64,000 nt of DNA, from the NCBI GenBank assembly GCA_016292215.1, contig JAEFBB010000008.1:1-64000 (forward strand), written 5' to 3'. The DNA is from Saccharofermentans sp. (GTDB taxonomy: Bacteria > Bacillota > Clostridia > Saccharofermentanales > Saccharofermentanaceae). The notes under the pieces were generated by a model. It did not search any database. It was not told the DNA's origin and saw only the letters and a list, made by a program, of their open reading frames with translations. The translations under genes were made by a program, and so were the position numbers. Shown here in pieces: positions 41,315 to 52,152 of this stretch (position 1 is its first letter; each line of letters begins with the position of its first letter).

Positions 41315-43617
41315 TAGACGATTACGGCGCATTTGATAATAATGCCGAGAGAGGTTCAAAGAACGACGCGGGGTCGCTCTTTAAACGTTTTTTCTCGTTC
41401 CTGACCAACAGATATCTGGTGCTTGGTGTGGGTTTTGTCACGTTCGGCGTGATCATCCTCGTCATGACCACAAAACTTCAGTTCTCGGATTACCAGAACA
41501 CATTGTCTGAGAGTTCATCCGGTGTTGTAAGGCAGTATGTGTCACAGGCCCCCAGAGGCGATATCTACGACAGCAGGGGAGTCCTCCTTGCTTCTACGAC
41601 CGAATATAACAGCGTAATGCTCGCAAATGCTTATCTTGACGATAAAGAGCTTAACGCTCTCTGTCTTGAGCTCAGCTATCTTTTCGATGAGTATCATTGC
41701 CTGGTCGTATCTGATCTTGATCAGTATTATGTTTTAGATCCCGCGGCAAGGTTCGTGAAGGATGAAGAGAAGATAAGGCTTTGGCAGACCGATTCCAACC
41801 TCTTTGATCTCAAGGATTATTCGCAGGGCGTTATCGTTACTTTCTCAGATGACTATGTAAAGACTGATCCGAACGTCTTTTTCCTTTACCTGCGCCGGAA
41901 ATTCAATATCGACAACAATTACACGATCGAAGAAGCGTACAGGATCATAAGGATCAGGTATCAGATATTCTCTGACAACTGGGCATTTATCAAGGGTACG
42001 CCCGTAAAGATCGCGAGCAATGTCCCTGATGAGCTCATAAGGATATTCGAAGAGCAGAATTATCACTATATGGGCATCGTTGCATGCAAGGAATATGCCC
42101 GCAATTACACCACCGAGGCACTTTACGCATGCCACGTCCTTGGATATGTAGGTAAGATCTCCAGCGTCACATATTCAGATCTTGCTCCATTCGGCTATAC
42201 GAGTGACGACATGGTCGGAAAATCCGGCGTTGAGTCGCAGATGGAAAGATACCTTCACGGAAGCAGCGGAATTACTCCGTATAACATCTGGACTAAAAAC
42301 GGTGAAGACAGCCTTTTCGTGCCGCAAAGCTACGGTGTAGCCCCGCAGGAAGGCGCAACCGTATATCTCACGATCGATTCAAGGATCCAGGAGGTAGGAA
42401 TACAGGCTCTTAAAGAGTACATCCTGCAGGAGAAAGAATCAGACGTATCAGGATATAAGACGGCATCCGCAGGCGCTTTCGTTATGATGAACGTTAACAC
42501 CGGTGCGGTCATTGCGATGGGATCTTATCCTAACTACGACCCGAACGATTTTATCCTTGCAAACTACGGCGATGAACAGGCTCAGGAACAGGTAAAATAC
42601 TATCTTGGCGTTGACGAGAAATATCAGGAGATTACGGCAAACGATCTTCCTTTGTGGAACCGCGCGATCATGTCAATGTACGCGCCCGGCTCTACATTTA
42701 AGCCATGTACGGCTTTGGCGGGCCTGGAGAACGGCGTAATAACGCCTACGAATAATACGATCACATGCGTCAGCCCTTATGATATTGACGGATGGATCTT
42801 TAAGTGCCTTGAGTATCCTGACTATGGTCACGGTCCTCTGACGTTAAATGATGCCATGGCCCAGTCGTGCAATATCTATTTCATGATCCTCGGCACGAGG
42901 ACCGGTATTGATAATATTTCTGCTATGGCTAACAGATTTGGCTTGGGCGTTAAGTCGGGAATCGATCTTCCGGGCGAGATCCCGGGCGTTATGTCGAGCC
43001 GTGAGTATAAGAGACTTACAAGACAGTCCGTCTACGATAAGACATGGTTCCCGTCAAATACCGCGCAGGCTTCGATCGGACAGTTCGACAACTGCTTTAC
43101 GATCCTTCAGCTCTGCAGATATACCTGCGGAATCGCGACAAATAAGCTCTGTACTCCTTATGTTATCGACAGGGTAGTCGCAGGCAACGGCGCGATACTT
43201 TATCAGGGCCAGACAGAGTCAGTAGATATCGGAATCTCGGAAGAGAACATCAATGCCGTAAGAACGGCGATGAGATGCGTTGCTACCGGTACTTATCACT
43301 GGAATTCAAGTGCCCACGGCCAGTTCAATAATTATCCTGTTGAGATGGTATGTAAGACAGGTACGGCTGAGACGGGATTTGAGGACTCGCGTAAAGAGTA
43401 TTCCAACGGTCTGTTTATCTGTTATGCTCCGAAGGATAATCCGGAAGTTGCCCTGGCTCTCGTGGTTGAGAAGGGTAAGTGGGGTTCATCTTCTGTCGTC
43501 ATCGCGAAAAAGATCATGGCAGCTTATTTCAATGCGCAGGTCGATTCTTCTGTAGCTCTTTATACAAGGAACCCGATATTAGGCGACTATCTGCCTTCTA
43601 ACTCTAGAAGAGGATAA
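41299..43617 (+). CDS. mrdA: Class B penicillin-binding protein 2 (elongation transpeptidase)
   Basis: A D,D-transpeptidase for lateral wall growth. One transmembrane helix (about 39-57) is followed by a dimerisation/pedestal domain with 'PRGDIYDSRGVLLAST' and the transpeptidase domain. Active-site motifs are intact: Ser465-x-x-Lys468 in 'APGSTFKPC', Ser523-Cys524-Asn525 in 'AQSCNIYF', and Lys686-Thr-Gly in 'VCKTGTAE'. At 772 residues it is longer than E. coli PBP2 (about 630), as common in Bacillota. It forms an operon with mreC and mreD. Confidence 0.94.
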   Translation: MAGNLIDDYGAFDNNAERGSKNDAGSLFKRFFSFLTNRYLVLGVGFVTFGVIILVMTTKLQFSDYQNTLSESSSGVVRQYVSQAPRGDIYDSRGVLLASTTEYNSVMLANAYLDDKELNALCLELSYLFDEYHCLVVSDLDQYYVLDPAARFVKDEEKIRLWQTDSNLFDLKDYSQGVIVTFSDDYVKTDPNVFFLYLRRKFNIDNNYTIEEAYRIIRIRYQIFSDNWAFIKGTPVKIASNVPDELIRIFEEQNYHYMGIVACKEYARNYTTEALYACHVLGYVGKISSVTYSDLAPFGYTSDDMVGKSGVESQMERYLHGSSGITPYNIWTKNGEDSLFVPQSYGVAPQEGATVYLTIDSRIQEVGIQALKEYILQEKESDVSGYKTASAGAFVMMNVNTGAVIAMGSYPNYDPNDFILANYGDEQAQEQVKYYLGVDEKYQEITANDLPLWNRAIMSMYAPGSTFKPCTALAGLENGVITPTNNTITCVSPYDIDGWIFKCLEYPDYGHGPLTLNDAMAQSCNIYFMILGTRTGIDNISAMANRFGLGVKSGIDLPGEIPGVMSSREYKRLTRQSVYDKTWFPSNTAQASIGQFDNCFTILQLCRYTCGIATNKLCTPYVIDRVVAGNGAILYQGQTESVDIGISEENINAVRTAMRCVATGTYHWNSSAHGQFNNYPVEMVCKTGTAETGFEDSRKEYSNGLFICYAPKDNPEVALALVVEKGKWGSSSVVIAKKIMAAYFNAQVDSSVALYTRNPILGDYLPSNSRRG

Positions 43618-43699
43618 GGTTTTCGGGGGCTTTTATACCTTCATAACAGGACTTGTGCAAAAAGCGATTTTTGGAATTCAGTTTTGTAATAATAATACG

Positions 43700-43728
43700 T
43701 TGCCCGATTGTGGATTTTACTGTAAAAT
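43700..43728 (+). promoter_or_regulatory. Sigma-A-type promoter of the MgsA-like gene
   Basis: TTGCCC at 43700-43705, 17 bases, TAAAAT at 43723-43728, with GGGAG before the start at 43759. Confidence 0.6.
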
Positions 43729-43758
43729 TCTTGTATTCGCTTTAATGGGAGATTTCGG

Positions 43759-44151
43759 ATGAAAATAGTTTTGATGGCTGACAACAGGAAGACCGAGTTG
43801 CTGGTTAACTTCTGCATTGCCTACAAGCCTTTGCTTGAGAAGCATCAGCTCATCTCCGTTTATAACACCGCAAAACTTCTCAAATCTGCAGCAGATCTGG
43901 ACGTTTCCGGATTGTCTGTTGATTATTCAAGCGGATTCGAGCAGCTCGCTTCCAGAGCAGAATACAACGGCATCGACTGCGTTATCTATTTAAGGGACGG
44001 TCATCAGAAGGGCGAGTCCAATCCTTTCGAGCTTTTGGACGTATGCGACCAGAACACGATCCCTTATGCTACGAATATCGCATCTGCCGAGATCCTTGTT
44101 ACCGCTATCGACAGCGGCGCTCTTGATTATCGCGAATGGAACGCGGTCTGA
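43759..44151 (+). CDS. Methylglyoxal synthase-like protein with lost active site
   Basis: The protein aligns by eye over its full 130 residues with MgsA, which turns dihydroxyacetone phosphate into methylglyoxal: 'KTELLVNFCIAYKPLLEKH', 'EYNGIDCVIYLRD', 'NTIPYATNIASAEIL' and the C-terminal 'ALDYREW' are all in place. The catalytic and phosphate-binding parts are not. A-H-D near the start is Ala7-Asp8-Asn9. The A-T-G-T-T-G loop is S-V-Y-N-T-A. The S-G-P-x-G-G-D segment is replaced, with Phe60 at the catalytic Asp. The histidine loop after R-D is G-H-Q-K-G-E. It keeps the MGS-like fold but is probably not a methylglyoxal synthase. Confidence 0.85.
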   Translation: MKIVLMADNRKTELLVNFCIAYKPLLEKHQLISVYNTAKLLKSAADLDVSGLSVDYSSGFEQLASRAEYNGIDCVIYLRDGHQKGESNPFELLDVCDQNTIPYATNIASAEILVTAIDSGALDYREWNAV

Positions 44152-44807
44152 TAGTAGTCCCGATAGGGCCTCTCCAATCCAACATGTACATCATTACCGG
44201 CGAGTCCGGTATTTTTATTATTGACCCTTCTGTGTCACTTGAGGCAACGGAAGAGTTTTTGCGTGAAATCCCTGATTTCTATGGTATTTCCAGAGGAAAG
44301 GCTGATGTTAAGGCCCTCTTGCTTACTCATGGACACCACGATCACATCAAATATGTTGAAGAGTGGAAAAAGGCTTATCCCAAAGCAGAGATCTTCTTCA
44401 GCAGCAAAGATCAGGAGCTCCTGGAGAGCGCCTACTGGAATTGCTCGTACATGGAAGGCAGAGAATCTGTTTACAGTTTTGAATATACGGATATATCAGG
44501 AAAAGACGGACAGGTCTTCTATAAAGATCCCGAGATCGAAATAACGGTTTATGAGACACCGGGACATACCATGGGAAGCGTTTGTTTCCTCGTAAGTCTC
44601 GGCGGTAAGGAGAAGCTTTTTACCGGTGATACGGTCTTCTGCGGATCCGTAGGCCGTACGGACATGCACGGCGGTACATCTAAGCTTATCCTTCAGTCTG
44701 TTATGAGGATCAAGACATTTAACCCCGAATTGGAGATCTATCCCGGGCACGGACCTGATTCCACTATCGAAGACGAGATCAGGATGAATCCGTTCTTTGA
44801 CATGTGA
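44136..44807 (+). CDS. Metallo-beta-lactamase-fold hydrolase (glyoxalase II-like)
   Basis: A 223-residue hydrolase with the metal motif 'THGHHDHI' (H-x-H-x-D-H), then 'TPGHTMGSVCFL', 'FTGDTVFCGSVGRTD' and a final 'YPGHGPDSTIEDE'. This pattern matches the hydroxyacylglutathione hydrolase-like MBL family common in Bacillota. It may hydrolyse a thioester, but the exact substrate is unknown. Its start overlaps the MgsA-like gene by 16 bases, so the two are translationally coupled. Confidence 0.9.
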   Translation: MERGLIVVPIGPLQSNMYIITGESGIFIIDPSVSLEATEEFLREIPDFYGISRGKADVKALLLTHGHHDHIKYVEEWKKAYPKAEIFFSSKDQELLESAYWNCSYMEGRESVYSFEYTDISGKDGQVFYKDPEIEITVYETPGHTMGSVCFLVSLGGKEKLFTGDTVFCGSVGRTDMHGGTSKLILQSVMRIKTFNPELEIYPGHGPDSTIEDEIRMNPFFDM

Positions 44808-44927
44808 TCAAGGTTAATCGTAAATATAAGTATATTATGAAATTTCTGGCCTTTTAAAGCCGCTAAAATCCAATGAAATAAGCGCTTCCGGGGTTTTCTG
44901 ACACTGTTTGTGCCGGGCGGTTTACTC

Positions 44928-44969
44928 TGTCGTTTTTGTCGGATTTTGTCGAACTTTGTATGCAATATC
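44928..44969 (+). promoter_or_regulatory. Phased GTCG tract before the TadE-like cluster
   Basis: TGTCGTTTTT (44928-44937), GTCGGATTTT (44938-44947) and GTCGAACTTT (44948-44957) match the tract before comEC with one difference over the first 24 bases. AATATC starts 12 bases after the last GTCG (44964), the same distance as in the comEC tract. The rest of the 44808-45011 gap is AT-rich with nothing else recognised. Confidence 0.6.
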
Positions 44970-45011
44970 AAAGACCTCAGCAATGTATTCTTCAGAAAAA
45001 AGGAGGTCTTT

Positions 45012-45314
45012 ATGTCTACTTTGGAATCAGCTTTAGCATTTTCTTTGATCATCATCGTTCTCGTCTTCATGATCACTGCTCCCGAGTCTATTGCTTTAGA
45101 AAGCTTTGACCGGGCAAAAGACGGCGGCAACGAGCTCTATTTCATGGAGCGGGATCAGGAGGTCATGAGCAAGCACTACGTCCATTCAGTTGCTTGTTAT
45201 GACACATCTCCTGAGAGATTCTGCACGTTTCTTACTGGTCTTTCGGATAACTTCAGGCTGCTCTACGGGTCAATGTATGACCTGACAAAGGAGGCGACGG
45301 AAGATGAGGATTAA
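45012..45314 (+). CDS. Small pseudopilin-like membrane protein
   Basis: The start at 45012 follows AAAGGAGGT and gives a 100-residue protein with an N-terminal hydrophobic helix (about residues 6-24, 'SALAFSLIIIVLVFMIT') and a Glu/Asp-rich remainder. The position of the helix, and Glu at position 5, resemble TadE/TadF-type minor pilins, though similarity is weak. It is first of three coupled genes. The GTCG tract lies about 55-85 bases upstream. Confidence 0.65.
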   Translation: MSTLESALAFSLIIIVLVFMITAPESIALESFDRAKDGGNELYFMERDQEVMSKHYVHSVACYDTSPERFCTFLTGLSDNFRLLYGSMYDLTKEATEDED

Positions 45315-46668
45315 CAAGCACAGAAGAAACAGGCATGGGGCCTCTTCGATCTTTCTTGCGATCATCTTGTCGGCGGTGATCCTGGTCGAATGCACATTCC
45401 TTGCTTTTGTCTGGAATCTTGACTATGCGCTCAGTGTCAACACAGCGTTAAAGACTGAGATAGACACGGTGCTTGCAGACTATAACAGACAGCTTTTTGA
45501 TGTTTACGGAGTATATGCTTTCTCGCTCGAAGGCATAGATAACGAATGCTTCAACAAAGCCCTGGAGATCAATGGTCTTACTGCCCAGTCGACGCTTTAT
45601 GTTTCAGGCAGGCACAAGGTGACGACAGAAGATCTCAGGAAGGCGATCTCTTCATATTACCTGTACAGAAGCACGGGCCTGGTTGCCAAGACTCTGGTTA
45701 ACAGCTTTTCTGATATGTTCCTTCAGCTCGACAACAGCGGAATGTTGAAAAAGATCGGCCAGTTTATGGACAGCCCTGCGGCGGATTATGTTTCCAAGAT
45801 CATTAAGGGCAGTGAGACTGCTGAACAGTGGATAAACAAGGCAGGCGATGTGCTGAATATCGATGAATTGCTTGAAGAAGCCGCGAATATCGATTCCCTG
45901 AGGAAGGATTATGCGGATTCGATAAGGCAGTCAGGCATGGGAATAGACGTTGACGTGGCAAACTGGGAACAGTTCCTTGACTGTATGTCCGGCTTTGAGT
46001 CCTTCGGGAATACTTTATCGGATGCTTCGCTTGGCACAAGCACAAAGTTTATGACATCGCATTACTGCGCATATAACTTCGACTGCATCATGCCGCCTAA
46101 GGACGATGTATCGATCAACGGCACGCCTTTTGATGCTATTCACGGGACCAGGAAAGCCGACTGCGAATACCTGATCGCAGGGGATAATGATTTCTTTACC
46201 ATTTTCGGGCTGCACTTGGATCTTATCTATATCCTGACAGCAGGCAATATGCTTACTGATTTTGCGAATGAGACTTACAGGACCACGATAAACGCCATAT
46301 CCGAGGTCATCTCACTGATCATCGCGGCTGTAAGCGAAGGAACGGTGCAGATCGATTACAGGATAATAGCAGTCGGACTTACTTTCTACGTCGGTCTGGT
46401 CCAGTCGATGAAGAATTATTATGATCTTACGAAAGGTGAGCGGATCGTCTTTTTCAAATACGAGGATATGGATCTTCTGCAGTTCAGTTACAGGGATTTT
46501 CTGTTTTTGTTCTGTCTCTTTACGCCCGAAGATGACCTCCTGAAAAGAAGCCTTCATGTCCTTAAGCGTGATTACGGCACTCTCTATAAGGGCGTAAGGC
46601 TTGAAGCGGATTTCCGGGGTGAGACTTATTACGTCGAAAAGTCTTACCAGCTGTATGAATCTTCGTGA
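45304..46668 (+). CDS. DUF5702-like Tad-associated membrane protein
   Basis: A 454-residue protein with a basic N-terminus, a hydrophobic helix (about residues 13-35), then 'VLADYNRQLFDVYGVYAFSLE', which matches the DUF5702 proteins found in clostridial Tad pilus loci. Further hydrophobic segments near 340-370 may be membrane-associated. The role is unknown; it is probably part of an extracytoplasmic pilus-like assembly. It overlaps the previous gene by 11 bases. Confidence 0.7.
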   Translation: MRINKHRRNRHGASSIFLAIILSAVILVECTFLAFVWNLDYALSVNTALKTEIDTVLADYNRQLFDVYGVYAFSLEGIDNECFNKALEINGLTAQSTLYVSGRHKVTTEDLRKAISSYYLYRSTGLVAKTLVNSFSDMFLQLDNSGMLKKIGQFMDSPAADYVSKIIKGSETAEQWINKAGDVLNIDELLEEAANIDSLRKDYADSIRQSGMGIDVDVANWEQFLDCMSGFESFGNTLSDASLGTSTKFMTSHYCAYNFDCIMPPKDDVSINGTPFDAIHGTRKADCEYLIAGDNDFFTIFGLHLDLIYILTAGNMLTDFANETYRTTINAISEVISLIIAAVSEGTVQIDYRIIAVGLTFYVGLVQSMKNYYDLTKGERIVFFKYEDMDLLQFSYRDFLFLFCLFTPEDDLLKRSLHVLKRDYGTLYKGVRLEADFRGETYYVEKSYQLYESS

Positions 46669-46679
46669 GGTGATATCTA

Positions 46680-47707
46680 TGAGAAGACATAACAAGCGCG
46701 GCCAGGTAACGATAGAAGCCGCAATTGCCTTTACAATAACGCTCATATTCCTCGCAACTGTAATAAGCAGCCTTCAGTATTACAGGACAGATATCCTCAT
46801 GAGGCGTGCTTGTGAACAGACATGCGAAAAGATGGCCATTCTTTATCCTTTGTCCGTTCCTGCATCTGATGCTTTGTCGACAATGCTGAATGCCTTTCCC
46901 GATATGGGGATCGGGGCCACAAAAGGTGCAGATATCGTCTCCAAGGTGACTTCAGTCGCTTTAGGTGCTGACAGAGCCACGGGAAACAACATCAAAGAAC
47001 TGATCCTGCAGGGGCTGTTTGCCAAGACAATGGAAGAGCAGATACGAAGTGCTTATATCGAGAGGAACGGCGGTTCTGACTTTTTCGCGCCCGATGAGAT
47101 CAGGGTGTATTTTGAGATAAGCGAGACGCACCATGTGATCGAGGTGACAACCGAATATACGGTAGTTACGCTCGCCGGAGTTAAGACCAGGAGCATCTAT
47201 TCGGTAATCCCGCTCTACGGTGATCCGGTCCTTATGCTTAACGGCGCAGACTCTGAGACATCGGATGAAAAAGACGAGAATAAGGACAGTATCTGGTCAT
47301 TGAGTAATTTTGCCAGGGGAGAAGCCTTCAGGGAAAGGTACGGAGCAAACCTTCCAAAGACGTTTCCGGTCATAGATGCTGTCAACGACGGGGATATTAC
47401 TGCCATAAGGAGCATAGATCTGACCTCTCCTTACTACCAGGATGTCTCAAATATCGAGAAAGAGATAAAAGAAGATATCCTCGCTTTGAGCGGATTTGAG
47501 CCCCAGTCGGCAAATATCAACGGTACGGTCTATTCCGTAGATTACATAGATTCCAGGTATCTTACTGTGATAATCCCCGAAAATTCAGGGGAAATAGGCA
47601 AAGCTGTCATCGATGAACTTAAGGGCTATGCCTTCGTTAAAGGTGTTATACTTGACGTCAAAGAGTGCGAGACCTCCAATAAATACCAGGCAGGGGATCA
47701 GGCATAA
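46680..47707 (+). CDS. TadE-like pseudopilin/assembly protein
   Basis: I start at the ATG at 46680, with GAGGTGAT upstream. The N-terminus 'RRHNKRGQVTIEAAIAFTITLIFL' has the TadE/TadF pattern: basic residues, a Gly cut-like position, a Glu five residues later in 'TIEAA', and a hydrophobic helix. The rest (about 60-342) is an extracellular domain with no recognised motif. TadE-like proteins are minor pilins of Tad (type IVc) pili. No TadA ATPase, TadB/TadC platform or Flp pilin is found in the window. Confidence 0.75.
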
Positions 47708-47784
47708 ATTACGATTGCCGCCCTTTTATTGTATTAAAATAATAAATGCGTTATTATGTATGGGTATGTTTGGAGGTATTTGAG

Positions 47785-48018
47785 TTGAAACATGATAATA
47801 GCGTAAGAAGGCCGAGTCTTGCAAACTCTAAGATAACTACTGACAAGACTGCTTCGCTTTCCATCGGGGACTCCCTGAGGAAGGCTAAGACTAATCTTAT
47901 CTTCTCCAGATTGCTTCTGGGTATCCTTGTCATACTCGCCATTACAGTGGCTTTTATTGCAGTTTACATGGGTTATGCTACTCCTATCTGGGAATATCTG
48001 ACAAAGATGGTATGGTGA
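47785..48018 (+). CDS. Small single-pass membrane protein
   Basis: A TTG start at 47785 preceded by TGGAGG gives 77 residues: a polar, basic N-terminal half and one transmembrane helix (about residues 43-66), ending in 'WEYLTKMVW'. No family is recognised. It is likely inserted with the N-terminus in the cytoplasm. It stands between the pilus-like genes and the TrpR-like regulator. Confidence 0.6.
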   Translation: MKHDNSVRRPSLANSKITTDKTASLSIGDSLRKAKTNLIFSRLLLGILVILAITVAFIAVYMGYATPIWEYLTKMVW

Positions 48019-48051
48019 TATCGATTATCAGGTTGCGCATAAGGTGACAAT

Positions 48052-48477
48052 ATGGACGATATTAAGGACAATCATTTTACACAGAGCGAATTGGAGGAAT
48101 TAACCGATCTTTATAACGCCATGCTGACCATGGAAGACAGCTCTGAGATGCATAAATTCTTTGTGGATCTCTGTTCGATAAATGAGCTGCACTCATTGCT
48201 TCATCGTTGGCAGATCGTCAGAAGGATCGAGCAGGGCAAGAGCTACGAAGAGATAATCAAGGAACTCTCACCCAAGGAAGCGCCTGAGAGCGATACGGTA
48301 AAAACAGAAAAGAAAACAACCGGCAGAGCACGTGGCAAGGCCAGATCATCAACAAAGGTCAGTTCCACGACTATTTCGAGAGTCAAGAAGTGCCTGGTCA
48401 ATCCGGAAGGCGGATACAGAACAGCACTTAACAGACTCGAGGAAACTTCCGGAGAGAATAAAGAAGACAAACAGTGA
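48052..48477 (+). CDS. TrpR/YerC-like DNA-binding protein with a basic insertion
   Basis: The protein has the YerC/YecD pattern of TrpR-fold regulators: 'ELEELTDLYNAMLTMED', 'FFVDLCSINELHSLLHRWQIVRRIEQGKSYEEII', then 'SSTTISRVKKCL' and 'GGYRTAL'. In relatives the two halves of the helix-turn-helix are separated by about six residues. Here about 28 extra residues (about 74-102, rich in Lys, Arg, Ser and Thr) lie between them. The target is unknown. It is fifteen bases upstream of secA and may share its transcript. Confidence 0.8.
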   Translation: MDDIKDNHFTQSELEELTDLYNAMLTMEDSSEMHKFFVDLCSINELHSLLHRWQIVRRIEQGKSYEEIIKELSPKEAPESDTVKTEKKTTGRARGKARSSTKVSSTTISRVKKCLVNPEGGYRTALNRLEETSGENKEDKQ

Positions 48478-48492
48478 AGGTAAAGGAACAAA

Positions 48493-51288
<2,796 letters not shown>

Positions 51289-51294
51289 TCAGTA

Positions 51295-52140
51295 ATGATC
51301 ACGGATACTAAGGAATTTGTTAAGCGTGTAGACGGAGCTGCCGATTACATAAAGCAGGCAGCATCCGACTGCGCGCTTCCTCAGATATGCATTGTTTTAG
51401 GCTCGGGATTAGGTCCTTTGGCTTCTATGGTAGAGGTCCTTCACGAGATAAGTTATAAGGATATTCCGGGTTTTCCCGTATCCACGGCTCCCGGACATAA
51501 GGGCTCTCTTATTATCGGTAATCTTTCAGGAAAGACAGTTTTCCTTATGAACGGAAGATTCCACTACTATGAGGGATATCCCATGGAGACCGTTACTTTC
51601 TATGTAAGGGTAATGGGAAGACTGGGTGTAAAAGTCCTGTTCCTTACCAATGCTTCAGGCGGCATCAATCTTGATTTGAAAGTGCCTGAACTGGTTGCTA
51701 TTACTGACCATATCTCCTTTAATGCGGAGCCTGTATTAAGAGGCCCGAACATTGAAGAATTCGGAACAAGGTTTCCTGACCAGTGCCATGTGTACGATCC
51801 CGCTCTTACGGATACCATCGTTAATTGCGCAAGAGATCTCGGCATCAGGATCAGCCGCGGTGTTTATGCATATACTAAAGGCCCCCAGTATGAGACTCCT
51901 GCTGAGATCAGGGCATTAAGGACCATGGGAGCTGACTGTGTCGGCATGTCCACAGTGCCTGAAGCAATTGCAGCTTCACATATGGGTATCAGAGTTGCGG
52001 CTATGTCATGCATCACTAATATGGCGGCAGGCATCTCCGGCAATCCCTTGTCCGAGCAGGAAGTACTTGACAATGCTGCAAAGGCATCAGATAACAGCTG
52101 CGCGCTGGTAAAGGAATTTGTCAGAAGAATAGAATTTTAA
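51295..52140 (+). CDS. punA: Purine nucleoside phosphorylase (trimeric type)
   Basis: Splits inosine and guanosine with phosphate in purine salvage. The 281-residue protein has 'ICIVLGSGLGPLASM' (phosphate loop), 'GRFHYYEGYPM', 'FLTNASGGINLD', 'YTKGPQYETPAEIRALRTMGADCVGMSTVPE' and 'CITNMAAGI', all classic for family 2 PNP. The adjacent ahcY gene releases a nucleoside (adenosine), so the two may act together in purine recovery. Confidence 0.95.
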   Translation: MITDTKEFVKRVDGAADYIKQAASDCALPQICIVLGSGLGPLASMVEVLHEISYKDIPGFPVSTAPGHKGSLIIGNLSGKTVFLMNGRFHYYEGYPMETVTFYVRVMGRLGVKVLFLTNASGGINLDLKVPELVAITDHISFNAEPVLRGPNIEEFGTRFPDQCHVYDPALTDTIVNCARDLGIRISRGVYAYTKGPQYETPAEIRALRTMGADCVGMSTVPEAIAASHMGIRVAAMSCITNMAAGISGNPLSEQEVLDNAAKASDNSCALVKEFVRRIEF

Positions 52141-52152
52141 GAGGTATCAGCA

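Noticed and set aside
52141-52152. Possible SAH riboswitch before ahcY
   Set aside because: Only 12 bases separate punA from ahcY, and they hold the ribosome site. No structured leader fits.
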